Shown here piece by piece: positions 1 through 6,898 of a stretch of 25,742 nt of DNA (within the stretch, counting starts at the first letter, position 1; each line of letters opens with the position of its first letter). This DNA comes from Bacteroidales bacterium UBA6207 (lineage in GTDB: Bacteria; Bacteroidota; Bacteroidia; Bacteroidales; F082), in contig DISP01000134.1 in assembly GCA_002421995.1 (NCBI GenBank), forward strand, positions 1 through 25,742. The letters are read 5' to 3'. The position numbers and the translations under genes were made by a program. Below the pieces are notes generated by a model, which was given only the letters and a program-made list of their open reading frames with translations, ran no database searches and was not told the DNA's origin.

Positions 1-1
1 C

Positions 2-469
2 AAACAAACGATGCCTGACTATCATTTACTTGACGAAAATTCGAAATATTTTGTAAACTACGACCTTGGTTTTTACCTTTCGCCTTTTGTTCAAATTATT
101 GACAATGAATTTATTAAATTGGATGTTGCATGTGATTTGGGAGTATCGGCTTTTATGAAGTATGAGACAGATTTCGTGTTGAAGAAGAAATTGTCGAACG
201 AAAAGATGCGTTACCAGTATAACACATTGTCGGTTTATCAACCTTTTATTCAACCCAGATTGGATATCAAAATAAAGGCGTTTGAATTAAAAAAAGCAAG
301 TTTGGGCTTTTTGTTTAATACGCAATACTACTATGCCAACAGGAGCATCAATTATTCCCGGAGCATCCAAAGATGGACTGCTGAAAACGAAATCGCCGAA
401 AAGATTGAACCTTCAAAACACTTATTCACAAAGTTTAGTCTGAACCTGGGGATGTTTGTTCGTTGGTAG
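2..469 (+). CDS. C-terminal part of a probable outer-membrane beta-barrel protein (5' end outside the window)
   Basis: The reading frame is open to the left edge of the window, so the ATG at 11 is probably internal and the gene is cut by the window boundary. The visible 150 or so residues alternate polar and hydrophobic/aromatic positions (for example near YFVNYDLGFYLSPFVQI and LGFLFNTQYYYANRS), as in membrane beta strands. The protein ends in FVRW; a C-terminal aromatic residue on a final strand is the usual signal for BAM-dependent outer-membrane insertion. I do not recognise a specific family, so function is unknown. It converges with the minus-strand gene ending at 632, with 162 bp between them and no clear terminator. 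The beta-barrel call is an inference from pattern, not from a family match. Confidence 0.55.
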   Translation, partial: KQTMPDYHLLDENSKYFVNYDLGFYLSPFVQIIDNEFIKLDVACDLGVSAFMKYETDFVLKKKLSNEKMRYQYNTLSVYQPFIQPRLDIKIKAFELKKASLGFLFNTQYYYANRSINYSRSIQRWTAENEIAEKIEPSKHLFTKFSLNLGMFVRW

Positions 470-631
470 GTTTCAGGGGTTTCGTAAATGTGGTTGAATG
501 CCTGTTAGACGCCTTCACTTCAAAGCATACTTTTTTATAATCTGCATCCATTATTTGCTCAAAAAAACCGTCAAAAAACACAGATCACTGCCAGGCTCAT
601 GCACGCGCACGATTTATGCGCCTCCTGCCAT

Positions 632-2914
632 TTATGAACCTGCTTTCTGCTGAAGCTCGCGTGCATGTACAAGAAACTCAGGCACAGTCATTTCTTTCAG
701 GTAGATCAGTCCGTGTGTGGCCCGAATCAGCGGACTTGCATGATTGTAAAAGAAATCTTTACCAAGCAGAAGTTGTATTTGCCTCATTTGTTCCACCCAA
801 ATCTTTTGTGTCAGGTCGCAAAACATTCCGTTGAGCTCATAGCTCGGAAATGGCGCTTCAACCTGACTCAGGTAACAATCCTGAAATGACTGGCGCAACA
901 CAGCAAGCGCATTCATGCTCACCGGCACAATCATATTCACATCTGCCGGATGAAAACGATACCACACATTTCGGTAGCCCCAAATTCTCAAGCCTGTCAA
1001 ATCTCTTGATTCACCAAGAATACGCAACGATTCCGCAATCGCCTGAAGCACTTTGTAATGCGTATCGGGTCCACTACCCTCAGGATCCATTGCGAGGCTG
1101 ATAACAGTCGGGTTCACTTTTTTGATGAGTTCGATCACCGGCTCAACATCGCGTTGTATTTCAGGTTGTTCGGTGAAAATGTCGCCTGTGTAAAATCCCA
1201 GCCGCAAGTGGTGAATATGGTCTAATTTTACACCGAAATGTGCCCAAACCAGTTCCTCTTCAAATTCCCTGATCATGCCTTTGAGTTGTTGCACATCAGG
1301 CGAATTTTTTTCGCCATCATAGCTTGTTTTCAAACCTTCAATCAGCTCATCAATTTTTGCTTTTAAGGTTGCAATGGAGTTGATGCCATAAAGCTGAACC
1401 AGGATTCTTACAATACGATGGCTGATTCCTCTGCGCATTTGTACTTTGTCTCTGGCAGCCACTTTATCAAGGTAATGATGCACATCTTTGAACCATTTAT
1501 ACTTGTAACCGGTGCTGAAAAAATCAGGATAATGAACCATTTGTATCTGTCCGTGGTCAAGCAAATGTTTCGTATTTAATAGAAGATCTTTGAAGTACGC
1601 ATTCGTTACAGCTGTAAATCCTGAGGTTAAAACAGCAAAGTGCGAAACATTTGTTGCCGACCTGAGTTGACGGTTTACGTGTGGCATGATGCCCAGCATG
1701 ATGTCATCATGGTGTGGCCCGGTATGCAAAAAAACCTGATGCTCTTCTCTCTCAGCGCCTTTTTTCAGTTTGTTTTTGACCGATGTAATAACTTGCTGCA
1801 CAGTATTCAGCGAAAGATTGGGGATGTTTCTGCAAATTGCGTCGGACTGGAGCTCGTCCAGTGTAATTTTGTCACCATACCTTTCAATACTACTGCACAA
1901 ATCAATGATTGCTTTTTCGGTTTTTTGAGGCGTAAATGTCTGATAATAGTCGTGGATCGAATTTTTTAACAACAGGGTTGCGCCTTCGGTCAGATAGAAC
2001 CTGCTGTTTGAAAGTTGCTGCAGGGCCGATGCCGGATAGAGCACCGAAGGCTCGCTTTCAACCGCCTGTCTGATCACTTTTGCCTTAGATTCGGAAGCTG
2101 CAAAGATGATGGCAACGGCATCTTTGTTGTAACAGATGGTACCAAGGCCAATGGTAATCACAAGTTTATTGCCGGAGACTGCCATGCCACCAAGGTCGCC
2201 AGCCGAAACAGCTTGTGTTTCGAAATTGGTTGGCGTGAGCCGTGTTGTGGAAAAGTGGTCCGATCCGCGGGTGTTAAAAGCAATATGACCATCAGGGCCA
2301 ATTCCGCCGAGAAAGAAACCAATACCACCCATCACCCTTATGCGTTGCTCGTATTTCCAGCACCATTCATCAATAAGAAAAATGCTTTTTTGCTGCATTA
2401 TTTCGGCGGCAGTTTCGGCTGTTCTGTAGCGCAGGCTTAAATCTACCTTTAAATCCGGGAAAACTTCGCTGAAGTGTTTGCCATCTGCCAGCGGGATTTT
2501 ATCGCTGTTGATTAACAGGGCATTGTCCGGGTTCAGCCCAAATCCGTGTATATAGAATTCCATTACATAGCTGAAAAAACTATTCTTCTGCCGCGATGAC
2601 ACGGGATAAAACTCGTCAATCTGAACAAAGTGTAAGCCGCTTAGGTCTGGTTTTTGATTCAGCGCTACTTTTGAACGGATTTCACTCACGGCAGGACTGT
2701 CCCAGTTTGTGAGCAGATACTGCGTCCACCGGATAAAAAACTCAGGAGTCTTGCCTGTTGGCAAACTAATCACGCCCTGAGGGTTTTCGTTCACCCACTC
2801 CAAAAAGCGCAGCGCAGTGATCATGCCAAGTTGTGGAAATGACTCAGCAACTACATACGGGATATGCGCCCGGCCTTTTCGCAGGCCGAAATAATCTTCA
2901 ACTCGGGAAGTCAT
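632..2914 (-). CDS. NagB-like sugar-phosphate deaminase/isomerase domain fused to a PIG-L/LmbE-type deacetylase domain
   Basis: The 760-residue protein has two enzyme-like parts. Residues about 20-320 resemble glucosamine-6-phosphate deaminase (NagB): a phosphate-loop-like LPTGKTPEFF (51-60), VQIDEFYPV (97-105, acidic D100) and GIGPDGHIAFN (204-214, with D208 and H210 matching the catalytic Asp and His of NagB). The catalytic Glu that follows FN in classic NagB is Thr215 here. Residues about 390-650 resemble the PIG-L/LmbE zinc-dependent N-deacetylase family: PHHDDIMLG (400-408) stands where AHPDDE is usual, and PDTHYK (616-621) offers the third metal ligand. The two domains would fit successive deacetylation and deamination of N-acetylated amino-sugar phosphates, but this is inference. 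Similar fusions occur in Bacteroides and are often labelled nagB. No signal peptide is visible, so it is probably cytoplasmic. It is transcribed divergently from the GH92 gene, and a -7 box lies 26 bp before the start. Confidence 0.85.
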   Translation of the reverse strand: MTSRVEDYFGLRKGRAHIPYVVAESFPQLGMITALRFLEWVNENPQGVISLPTGKTPEFFIRWTQYLLTNWDSPAVSEIRSKVALNQKPDLSGLHFVQIDEFYPVSSRQKNSFFSYVMEFYIHGFGLNPDNALLINSDKIPLADGKHFSEVFPDLKVDLSLRYRTAETAAEIMQQKSIFLIDEWCWKYEQRIRVMGGIGFFLGGIGPDGHIAFNTRGSDHFSTTRLTPTNFETQAVSAGDLGGMAVSGNKLVITIGLGTICYNKDAVAIIFAASESKAKVIRQAVESEPSVLYPASALQQLSNSRFYLTEGATLLLKNSIHDYYQTFTPQKTEKAIIDLCSSIERYGDKITLDELQSDAICRNIPNLSLNTVQQVITSVKNKLKKGAEREEHQVFLHTGPHHDDIMLGIMPHVNRQLRSATNVSHFAVLTSGFTAVTNAYFKDLLLNTKHLLDHGQIQMVHYPDFFSTGYKYKWFKDVHHYLDKVAARDKVQMRRGISHRIVRILVQLYGINSIATLKAKIDELIEGLKTSYDGEKNSPDVQQLKGMIREFEEELVWAHFGVKLDHIHHLRLGFYTGDIFTEQPEIQRDVEPVIELIKKVNPTVISLAMDPEGSGPDTHYKVLQAIAESLRILGESRDLTGLRIWGYRNVWYRFHPADVNMIVPVSMNALAVLRQSFQDCYLSQVEAPFPSYELNGMFCDLTQKIWVEQMRQIQLLLGKDFFYNHASPLIRATHGLIYLKEMTVPEFLVHARELQQKAGS

Positions 2915-2939
2915 ACAAATGGAATTAATAAGCTATTGG

Positions 2940-2947
2940 CAAAGATA
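2940..2947 (-). promoter_or_regulatory. Bacteroidota-type -7 element for the NagB/PIG-L gene
   Basis: Read on the minus strand this is TATCTTTG, an exact match to TAnnTTTG. It lies 26 bp before the start codon at 2914, which gives a short leader of roughly 20 nt. No good TTTG -33 box is visible at the usual distance, so this is a moderate call. Confidence 0.5.
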
Positions 2948-3078
2948 AGAAGTTAATAGTCTTCAGACCAGATAAGGCTTTGCTTTGACAGATTTCATTT
3001 CCGGATTTTAGCGCATACCAGTGAAACATAGATTGATAAGTAAAGCATAAAATTACTAATACAGATTTAGCAAAAATC

Positions 3079-3110
3079 TTTCATTTTCTATGCGAAATGA
3101 CCTACTTTTG
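3079..3110 (+). promoter_or_regulatory. Probable promoter of the GH92 mannosidase gene
   Basis: TTTC at 3079-3082, a 20-bp spacer, then TACTTTTG at 3103-3110 fit the Bacteroidota sigma-A consensus (TTTG, 19-21 bp, TAnnTTTG) with one mismatch. Transcription would start near 3116, about 50 nt before the ATG. A small 6-bp hairpin (3114-3119 with 3127-3132, one G-U pair) would lie at the very 5' end of the transcript. It is followed by a T-rich stretch, but its position at the start site argues against a terminator. Confidence 0.6.
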
Positions 3111-3165
3111 GATGAAGAGAGTTTTCCTCTTTTTATTTTATGAAGGAATTAATATACAGTGAAGT

Positions 3166-5460
3166 ATGTATAGAAAATTGAAACCAGCACTTCTTCTTTT
3201 GGCATATTTAACAGGCATCATCAGCCTTCAGGCGCAAACAGCCGACGATCTCGTTCGTTATGTGAATCCTTTGGTTGGAACTGATTCAAAGTATGAATTA
3301 TCAAACGGAAACACTTATCCTGCCATTGCCATGCCCTGGGGCATGAATTTTTGGACACCGCAAACCGGTAAAATGGGCAATGGCTGGACATATCAGTATG
3401 CAGCCAATAAAATCCGTGGATTCAAACAAACACATCAGCCATCGCCCTGGATCAATGATTATGGTGCTTTCAGCATTTTCGCCACAACCAATAAGCTTGT
3501 CTTTGATGAAGACAAACGCGAATCATGGTATGCGCACAAAGCAGAGGTAGCTACACCTTATTTTTATAAGGCATATCTTGCCGATTACAATACAACAGTG
3601 GAGATCACTCCAACCGAACGTGCTGCCTGTTTCAGAATCACCTTTCCCGAAACAGAAAAAGCATTTCTGATCGTGGACGGATTCTTTAAAAATTCCTATA
3701 TAAAGGTTGTCCCCGAAGAGCAGAAAATTATCGGTTATGCCTGCAATGCTGCAGGAGGAGTGCCCGAAAACTTCAAAAATTATTTTGTAATCTATGTGGA
3801 TAAACCGTTTGAACAGGTTTATACTGTAAAAGAGGGTGTTTTGTTCGCTGATCAGTTCGAGGCACATAGCAAGCACTCCGGAGCCATCCTACGGTTCAAG
3901 ACCACTCATAATGAACAGATACATCTGCGCATTGCTTCTTCTTTTATCAGTTTCAACCAGGCCGAACGCAACCTGCGCCGCGAAATCGGTGATCTTACTT
4001 TCGAGCAACTGACTGCACTTGGAAAAAATCGCTGGAACGAACAGCTTTCAAGAGTCGTTGTCGAAGGTGGTACCGAGGCCCAACGCAGCACTTTTTACAC
4101 TGCTTTATACAGAACAATGCTTTTTCCGCGTAAATTCTTCGAGCTTGATAATGGCAACAAAGTCGTTCACTATAGCCCATATAATGGCGAGGTCAGGGAT
4201 GGTTATATGTTTACCGACAACGGATTCTGGGATACCTTCAGGGCTGTTTTTCCCTTGTTTACCTTGCTTTTTCCTGAGCTCGACAGCCAGATTATGGAGG
4301 GTCTTGCAAATGCCTACCTCGAGAGTGGCTGGCTTCCCGAATGGGCCAGTCCCGGTCACAGGGATTGTATGATAGGTTCAAACTCTGCCCTTATCATAGC
4401 CGATGCATATCTTAAAGGAATTCCAATACCACACATAAACACCCTTTATGATGCTGTGCTGAAAAACAGCGAAAATGAAGGACCCATGTCATCTGTGGGT
4501 CGCTTTGGCGTAGATTATTACAACAGTTTAGGCTATGTTCCGTACGATGTGGGTAAAAATGAAAATGCCGCACGCACGCTTGAGTATGCTTTTGCCGATT
4601 TTGGAATTTGGAAGATGAGTCAGAAACTGGAACGAGCTCCAGCCGAAAGCAATACTTTCTTTCAACGGGCATCAAACTACAAAAATGTATTTGATACTTC
4701 TGTCAACTTTATGCGTGGCCGAAATGCAGATGGTAGTTTTCAATCGCCCTTCCGTCCCGATAAATGGGGCGATGCCTTCACTGAGGGCTGTTCGTGGCAT
4801 TGGACCTGGTGTGTGTTTCATGATGTGCAGGGTTTGATAAACCTGATGGGAGGTAATGAAAACTTTGTCAAAAAACTTGATGAGGTATTCACAACAGCAC
4901 CAACATTTGACTATTCTTATTATGGTGTGCAAATTCACGAGATCACCGAAATGCTTGTGATGAACATGGGACAATATGCCCATGGAAACCAACCTATCCA
5001 GCATATGCCTTATTTATTTGCTTTTGCAGGTCAACCATGGAAAACACAGTACCATGTGCGCAACATTATGGACAAACTCTATTCGCCGGCACCCGATGGC
5101 TTATGTGGTGATGAAGACAACGGCCAAACATCGGCATGGTATGTGTTCTCCGCCATGGGCATGTATCCGGTGACACCTGCTAGCGGCCAATATGTGCTTG
5201 GTAGTCCGCTTTTCAATAAGATTACCCTGCATCTCGAGAATGGCAAAAGCTTCATTATTAACGCCCCCGACAACAATCAGAACAACTGTTATGTAAAAAA
5301 GGCAATGCTGAATAATAAACCCTATTCAAAAAACTTTATTCTGCATGACGATATACTGAAAGGTGGGACGCTTACTTTTTCAATGGACCAACTGCCAAAT
5401 ACAACAAAAGGCACACTAAAGGATGACGCCCCGTATTCAATGTCAGGTCTGGTCAGATAA
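3166..5460 (+). CDS. Secreted glycoside hydrolase family 92 alpha-mannosidase (probably alpha-1,2)
   Basis: This 764-residue protein starts with a basic residue pair and a hydrophobic stretch (residues 4-22), a signal peptide probably cleaved around LQAQ (21-24), so it should act in the periplasm or at the cell surface. GH92 hallmarks run through it: VNPLVGTD (33-40), NGNTYPAIAMPWGM (47-60), DNGFWDT (351-357), EGCSWHWTW (540-548), HGNQPIQHMPYLF (606-618), AGQPWKTQ (621-628) and GDEDNGQTSAW (648-658). From memory of the Bacteroides enzyme BT3990, E540 matches the general acid and D649/D651 the base. W95, H591 and E592 match the residues linked there to alpha-1,2 specificity, all at a constant offset of 7. 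GH92 enzymes are inverting, calcium-dependent exo-mannosidases. The gene stands alone next to a divergent amino-sugar gene, without SusC/SusD neighbours in view. Confidence 0.95.
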   Translation: MYRKLKPALLLLAYLTGIISLQAQTADDLVRYVNPLVGTDSKYELSNGNTYPAIAMPWGMNFWTPQTGKMGNGWTYQYAANKIRGFKQTHQPSPWINDYGAFSIFATTNKLVFDEDKRESWYAHKAEVATPYFYKAYLADYNTTVEITPTERAACFRITFPETEKAFLIVDGFFKNSYIKVVPEEQKIIGYACNAAGGVPENFKNYFVIYVDKPFEQVYTVKEGVLFADQFEAHSKHSGAILRFKTTHNEQIHLRIASSFISFNQAERNLRREIGDLTFEQLTALGKNRWNEQLSRVVVEGGTEAQRSTFYTALYRTMLFPRKFFELDNGNKVVHYSPYNGEVRDGYMFTDNGFWDTFRAVFPLFTLLFPELDSQIMEGLANAYLESGWLPEWASPGHRDCMIGSNSALIIADAYLKGIPIPHINTLYDAVLKNSENEGPMSSVGRFGVDYYNSLGYVPYDVGKNENAARTLEYAFADFGIWKMSQKLERAPAESNTFFQRASNYKNVFDTSVNFMRGRNADGSFQSPFRPDKWGDAFTEGCSWHWTWCVFHDVQGLINLMGGNENFVKKLDEVFTTAPTFDYSYYGVQIHEITEMLVMNMGQYAHGNQPIQHMPYLFAFAGQPWKTQYHVRNIMDKLYSPAPDGLCGDEDNGQTSAWYVFSAMGMYPVTPASGQYVLGSPLFNKITLHLENGKSFIINAPDNNQNNCYVKKAMLNNKPYSKNFILHDDILKGGTLTFSMDQLPNTTKGTLKDDAPYSMSGLVR

Positions 5461-5690
5461 CCCACAATATTCAGCTTCCTGATTTTGGTTGCTCTGCTGA
5501 GTTATATAACTCCATGAGTTCTCAGATGGCCATGCTATCAACACTGAATTTTGAAGCCATCCTAACATTGCAATCGGGATTTCCCATTAAATTCCATATA
5601 AATTAATGAAGTAAACAGAAGCCATTCGAACCTTCCCAAACCTAATTGGTTGTTTGTTGATGTTTTACTTGATAAAAAAGTCGAAAAATA
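5461..5690. other. Intergenic stretch after the GH92 gene with alternating inverted repeats
   Basis: No gene was found here. A perfect 14-bp palindrome lies at 5499-5512. Its right arm AACTC (5508-5512) can also pair with a second GAGTT at 5516-5520, and CTGAG (5497-5501) with CTCAG (about 5522-5526) could enclose the set. No T-tract follows, so it is not a standard terminator. A weak AACC/GGTT hairpin near 5639-5651 is followed by T-rich DNA and is the only terminator-like candidate for the GH92 gene. Confidence 0.4.
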
Positions 5691-5721
5691 TTTGGAAGAA
5701 TAAAATAAATGTGTAATTTTG
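5691..5721 (+). promoter_or_regulatory. Main promoter of the str-S10-spc-alpha ribosomal protein cluster
   Basis: TTTG at 5691-5694, a spacer of exactly 19 bp, then TAATTTTG at 5714-5721 match the Bacteroidota promoter consensus in both boxes. The DNA just upstream is rich in A and T. Transcription would start near 5727, leaving a leader of about 265 nt before rpsL. The probable rRNA promoter at 25616-25646 has the same boxes and the same spacer. Confidence 0.8.
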
Positions 5722-5855
5722 CAGCCCCAATTCGATAAGAGTTGGAATGTACTGGAAACGATATAGTTAAAAGGAACCTGAAAAGCTTAACCATCATAGG
5801 TTTCTTACACAAAAGCCATCAAGCAACGTTCTGTTAAGGTTTTTGTGGGGTTTAC

Positions 5856-5874
5856 AGCCTGAAAAAAGGCTTTT
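5856..5874 (+). terminator. Attenuator-like hairpin P4 in the rpsL leader
   Basis: AGCCT (5856-5860) pairs with AGGCT (5867-5871) around the loop GAAAAA, followed by TTT and then CCC. This is a short, weak terminator shape. Its right arm GGCTTTT (5868-5874) is also perfectly complementary to AAAAGCC at 5811-5817, which is part of the P3 stem, so P3 plus P4 and the long-range pairing exclude each other. Whether it stops RNA polymerase cannot be told from sequence; the T-run is short. Confidence 0.35.
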
Positions 5875-5947
5875 CCCTCCTTATGACTATTTCCCGAAAT
5901 ACTTGATTTAGAGATAATTGTTAGTAAATAATTGATACTGATAATGT

Positions 5948-5963
5948 GTTTCCGCAAGGAAGC
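5948..5963 (+). other. GNRA-capped hairpin P5 just before rpsL
   Basis: GTTTCC (5948-5953) pairs with GGAAGC (5958-5963), six pairs including one G-U, around a GCAA tetraloop. It ends 26 nt before the rpsL ATG. An 11-codon open frame (ATG at 5944, stop at 5977-5979) runs through it and ends 10 nt before rpsL; it may be chance. Confidence 0.45.
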
Positions 5964-5989
5964 CCAAAACAAAAATTAAAAAGTACAAA

Positions 5990-6370
5990 ATGCCTACTAT
6001 TCAACAATTGGTGCGCAAGGGACGCCAGAAGCTGGTTGACAAAAGCAAATCTCCCGCCCTCGATTCATGCCCCCAACGTCGTGGTGTGTGTGTGCGTGTT
6101 TACACCACAACCCCTAAAAAACCTAACTCTGCAATGCGTAAAGTTGCAAGGGTTCGCTTAACTAATCAAAAAGAGGTGAACGCCTACATTCCTGGTGAAG
6201 GCCACAACCTGCAGGAACACTCAATCGTGATGATACGTGGCGGTCGTGTTAAAGACCTTCCCGGTGTAAGGTATCATATCATCCGCGGTGCACTTGATAC
6301 ATCAGGTGTCGAAGGCAGAAAACAGAGACGCTCCAAATACGGAACAAAACGTCCGAAAGCCAAAAAGTAG
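5990..6370 (+). CDS. rpsL: 30S ribosomal protein S12
   Basis: S12 lies at the decoding centre of the small subunit and helps check codon-anticodon pairing. The 126 residues match the family along the whole length, with TTPKKPNSAMRK (40-51) and RGGRVKDLPGVRYH (83-96). Lys43 and Lys88, where streptomycin-resistance changes usually occur, are the normal lysines, so this allele should be of the sensitive type. It ends in a basic tail. It is the first gene of the cluster, 268 bp after the -7 box. No Shine-Dalgarno box is seen; the start sits in A-rich sequence. A nearby ATG at 5944 in another frame gives only a tiny open frame. Confidence 0.98.
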   Translation: MPTIQQLVRKGRQKLVDKSKSPALDSCPQRRGVCVRVYTTTPKKPNSAMRKVARVRLTNQKEVNAYIPGEGHNLQEHSIVMIRGGRVKDLPGVRYHIIRGALDTSGVEGRKQRRSKYGTKRPKAKK

Positions 6371-6405
6371 TCCAATTTATTCACTCAGAATTATAACTGT
6401 TAGCA

Positions 6406-6873
6406 ATGAGAAAAGCTAAACCAAAGAAAAGAATCATTCTTCCTGATCCAAAGTTCAGTGATGTTTTGGTAACCAAATTTGTGAACAATATCATGAATGA
6501 AGGCAAGAAAAACGTTGCATACAAGATTTTCTACGAAGCAATGGATATTGTTGGCAAAAAAACCAACGAAGACAGTGTTGAAGTTTGGAAAAAAGCATTA
6601 GCAAATGTTACTCCGGCCGTCGAAGTTCGCAGCCGTCGTATCGGTGGTGCAACTTTCCAGATTCCTTCAGAAATCAGACCTACACGTAAGATGTCAATTG
6701 GCATGAAAAACCTTATCGGATATGCCAGAAAACGTCACGAAAAGACAATGGGTCAGAAATTAGCCGGCGAAATTCTCGCTGCTTATAAAGAAGAAGGTGC
6801 TGCATTCAAGAAAAAAGAAGATACTCACAGAATGGCTGAAGCTAATAAAGCTTTCTCACATTTCAGGTTCTAG
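6406..6873 (+). CDS. rpsG: 30S ribosomal protein S7
   Basis: S7 starts assembly of the 3' domain of 16S rRNA (the 30S head) and touches tRNA at the exit site. The 155 residues show DPKFSDVLVTKFVN (14-27), NVTPAVEVRSRRIGG (67-81) and the end motif EDTHRMAEANKAFSHFRF. It begins 35 nt after rpsL. In E. coli S7 represses its own operon by binding the rpsL-rpsG gap. This gap is short and I see no comparable structure in it, so any feedback would more likely use the leader before rpsL. Confidence 0.98.
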   Translation: MRKAKPKKRIILPDPKFSDVLVTKFVNNIMNEGKKNVAYKIFYEAMDIVGKKTNEDSVEVWKKALANVTPAVEVRSRRIGGATFQIPSEIRPTRKMSIGMKNLIGYARKRHEKTMGQKLAGEILAAYKEEGAAFKKKEDTHRMAEANKAFSHFRF

Positions 6874-6898
6874 TATATAAGAAGAAGGAAAAAGCGTA

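Larger units (their letters stand above)
5722..5989 (+). promoter_or_regulatory. Long structured mRNA leader of the ribosomal protein cluster
   Basis: The stretch between the promoter and rpsL holds a series of hairpins. P1: 5727-5733 pairs with 5739-5745 (7 bp, loop GATAA). P2: AAGGAACCT (5771-5779) pairs with AGGTTTCTT (5798-5806), 9 bp with one G-U. P3: CACAAAAGCC (5808-5817) pairs with GGTTTTTGTG (5838-5847), 10 bp with one G-U, and starts one base after P2 ends. The P2 loop holds TTAAC (5787-5791) and the P3 loop GTTAA (5833-5837), which could form a loop-loop contact. P4 (5856-5871) and P5 (5948-5963) are listed separately. The last 25 bases before the ATG are A-rich and open, as usual for Bacteroidota start regions. 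Long leaders before ribosomal operons commonly carry autoregulatory protein-binding sites or attenuators. I do not recognise this as a known RNA family. Confidence 0.6.

Noticed and set aside
605..621. GCGCA/TGCGC hairpin downstream of the NagB/PIG-L gene as its terminator
   Set aside because: The stem is only 5 bp and the nearest T-run on the minus strand is some 40 nt further on, so it does not fit an intrinsic terminator.
2015..2440. A 141-codon open frame on the plus strand inside the NagB/PIG-L gene
   Set aside because: It is antisense to the NagB domain with its conserved DGH motif, has odd composition and no family resemblance.
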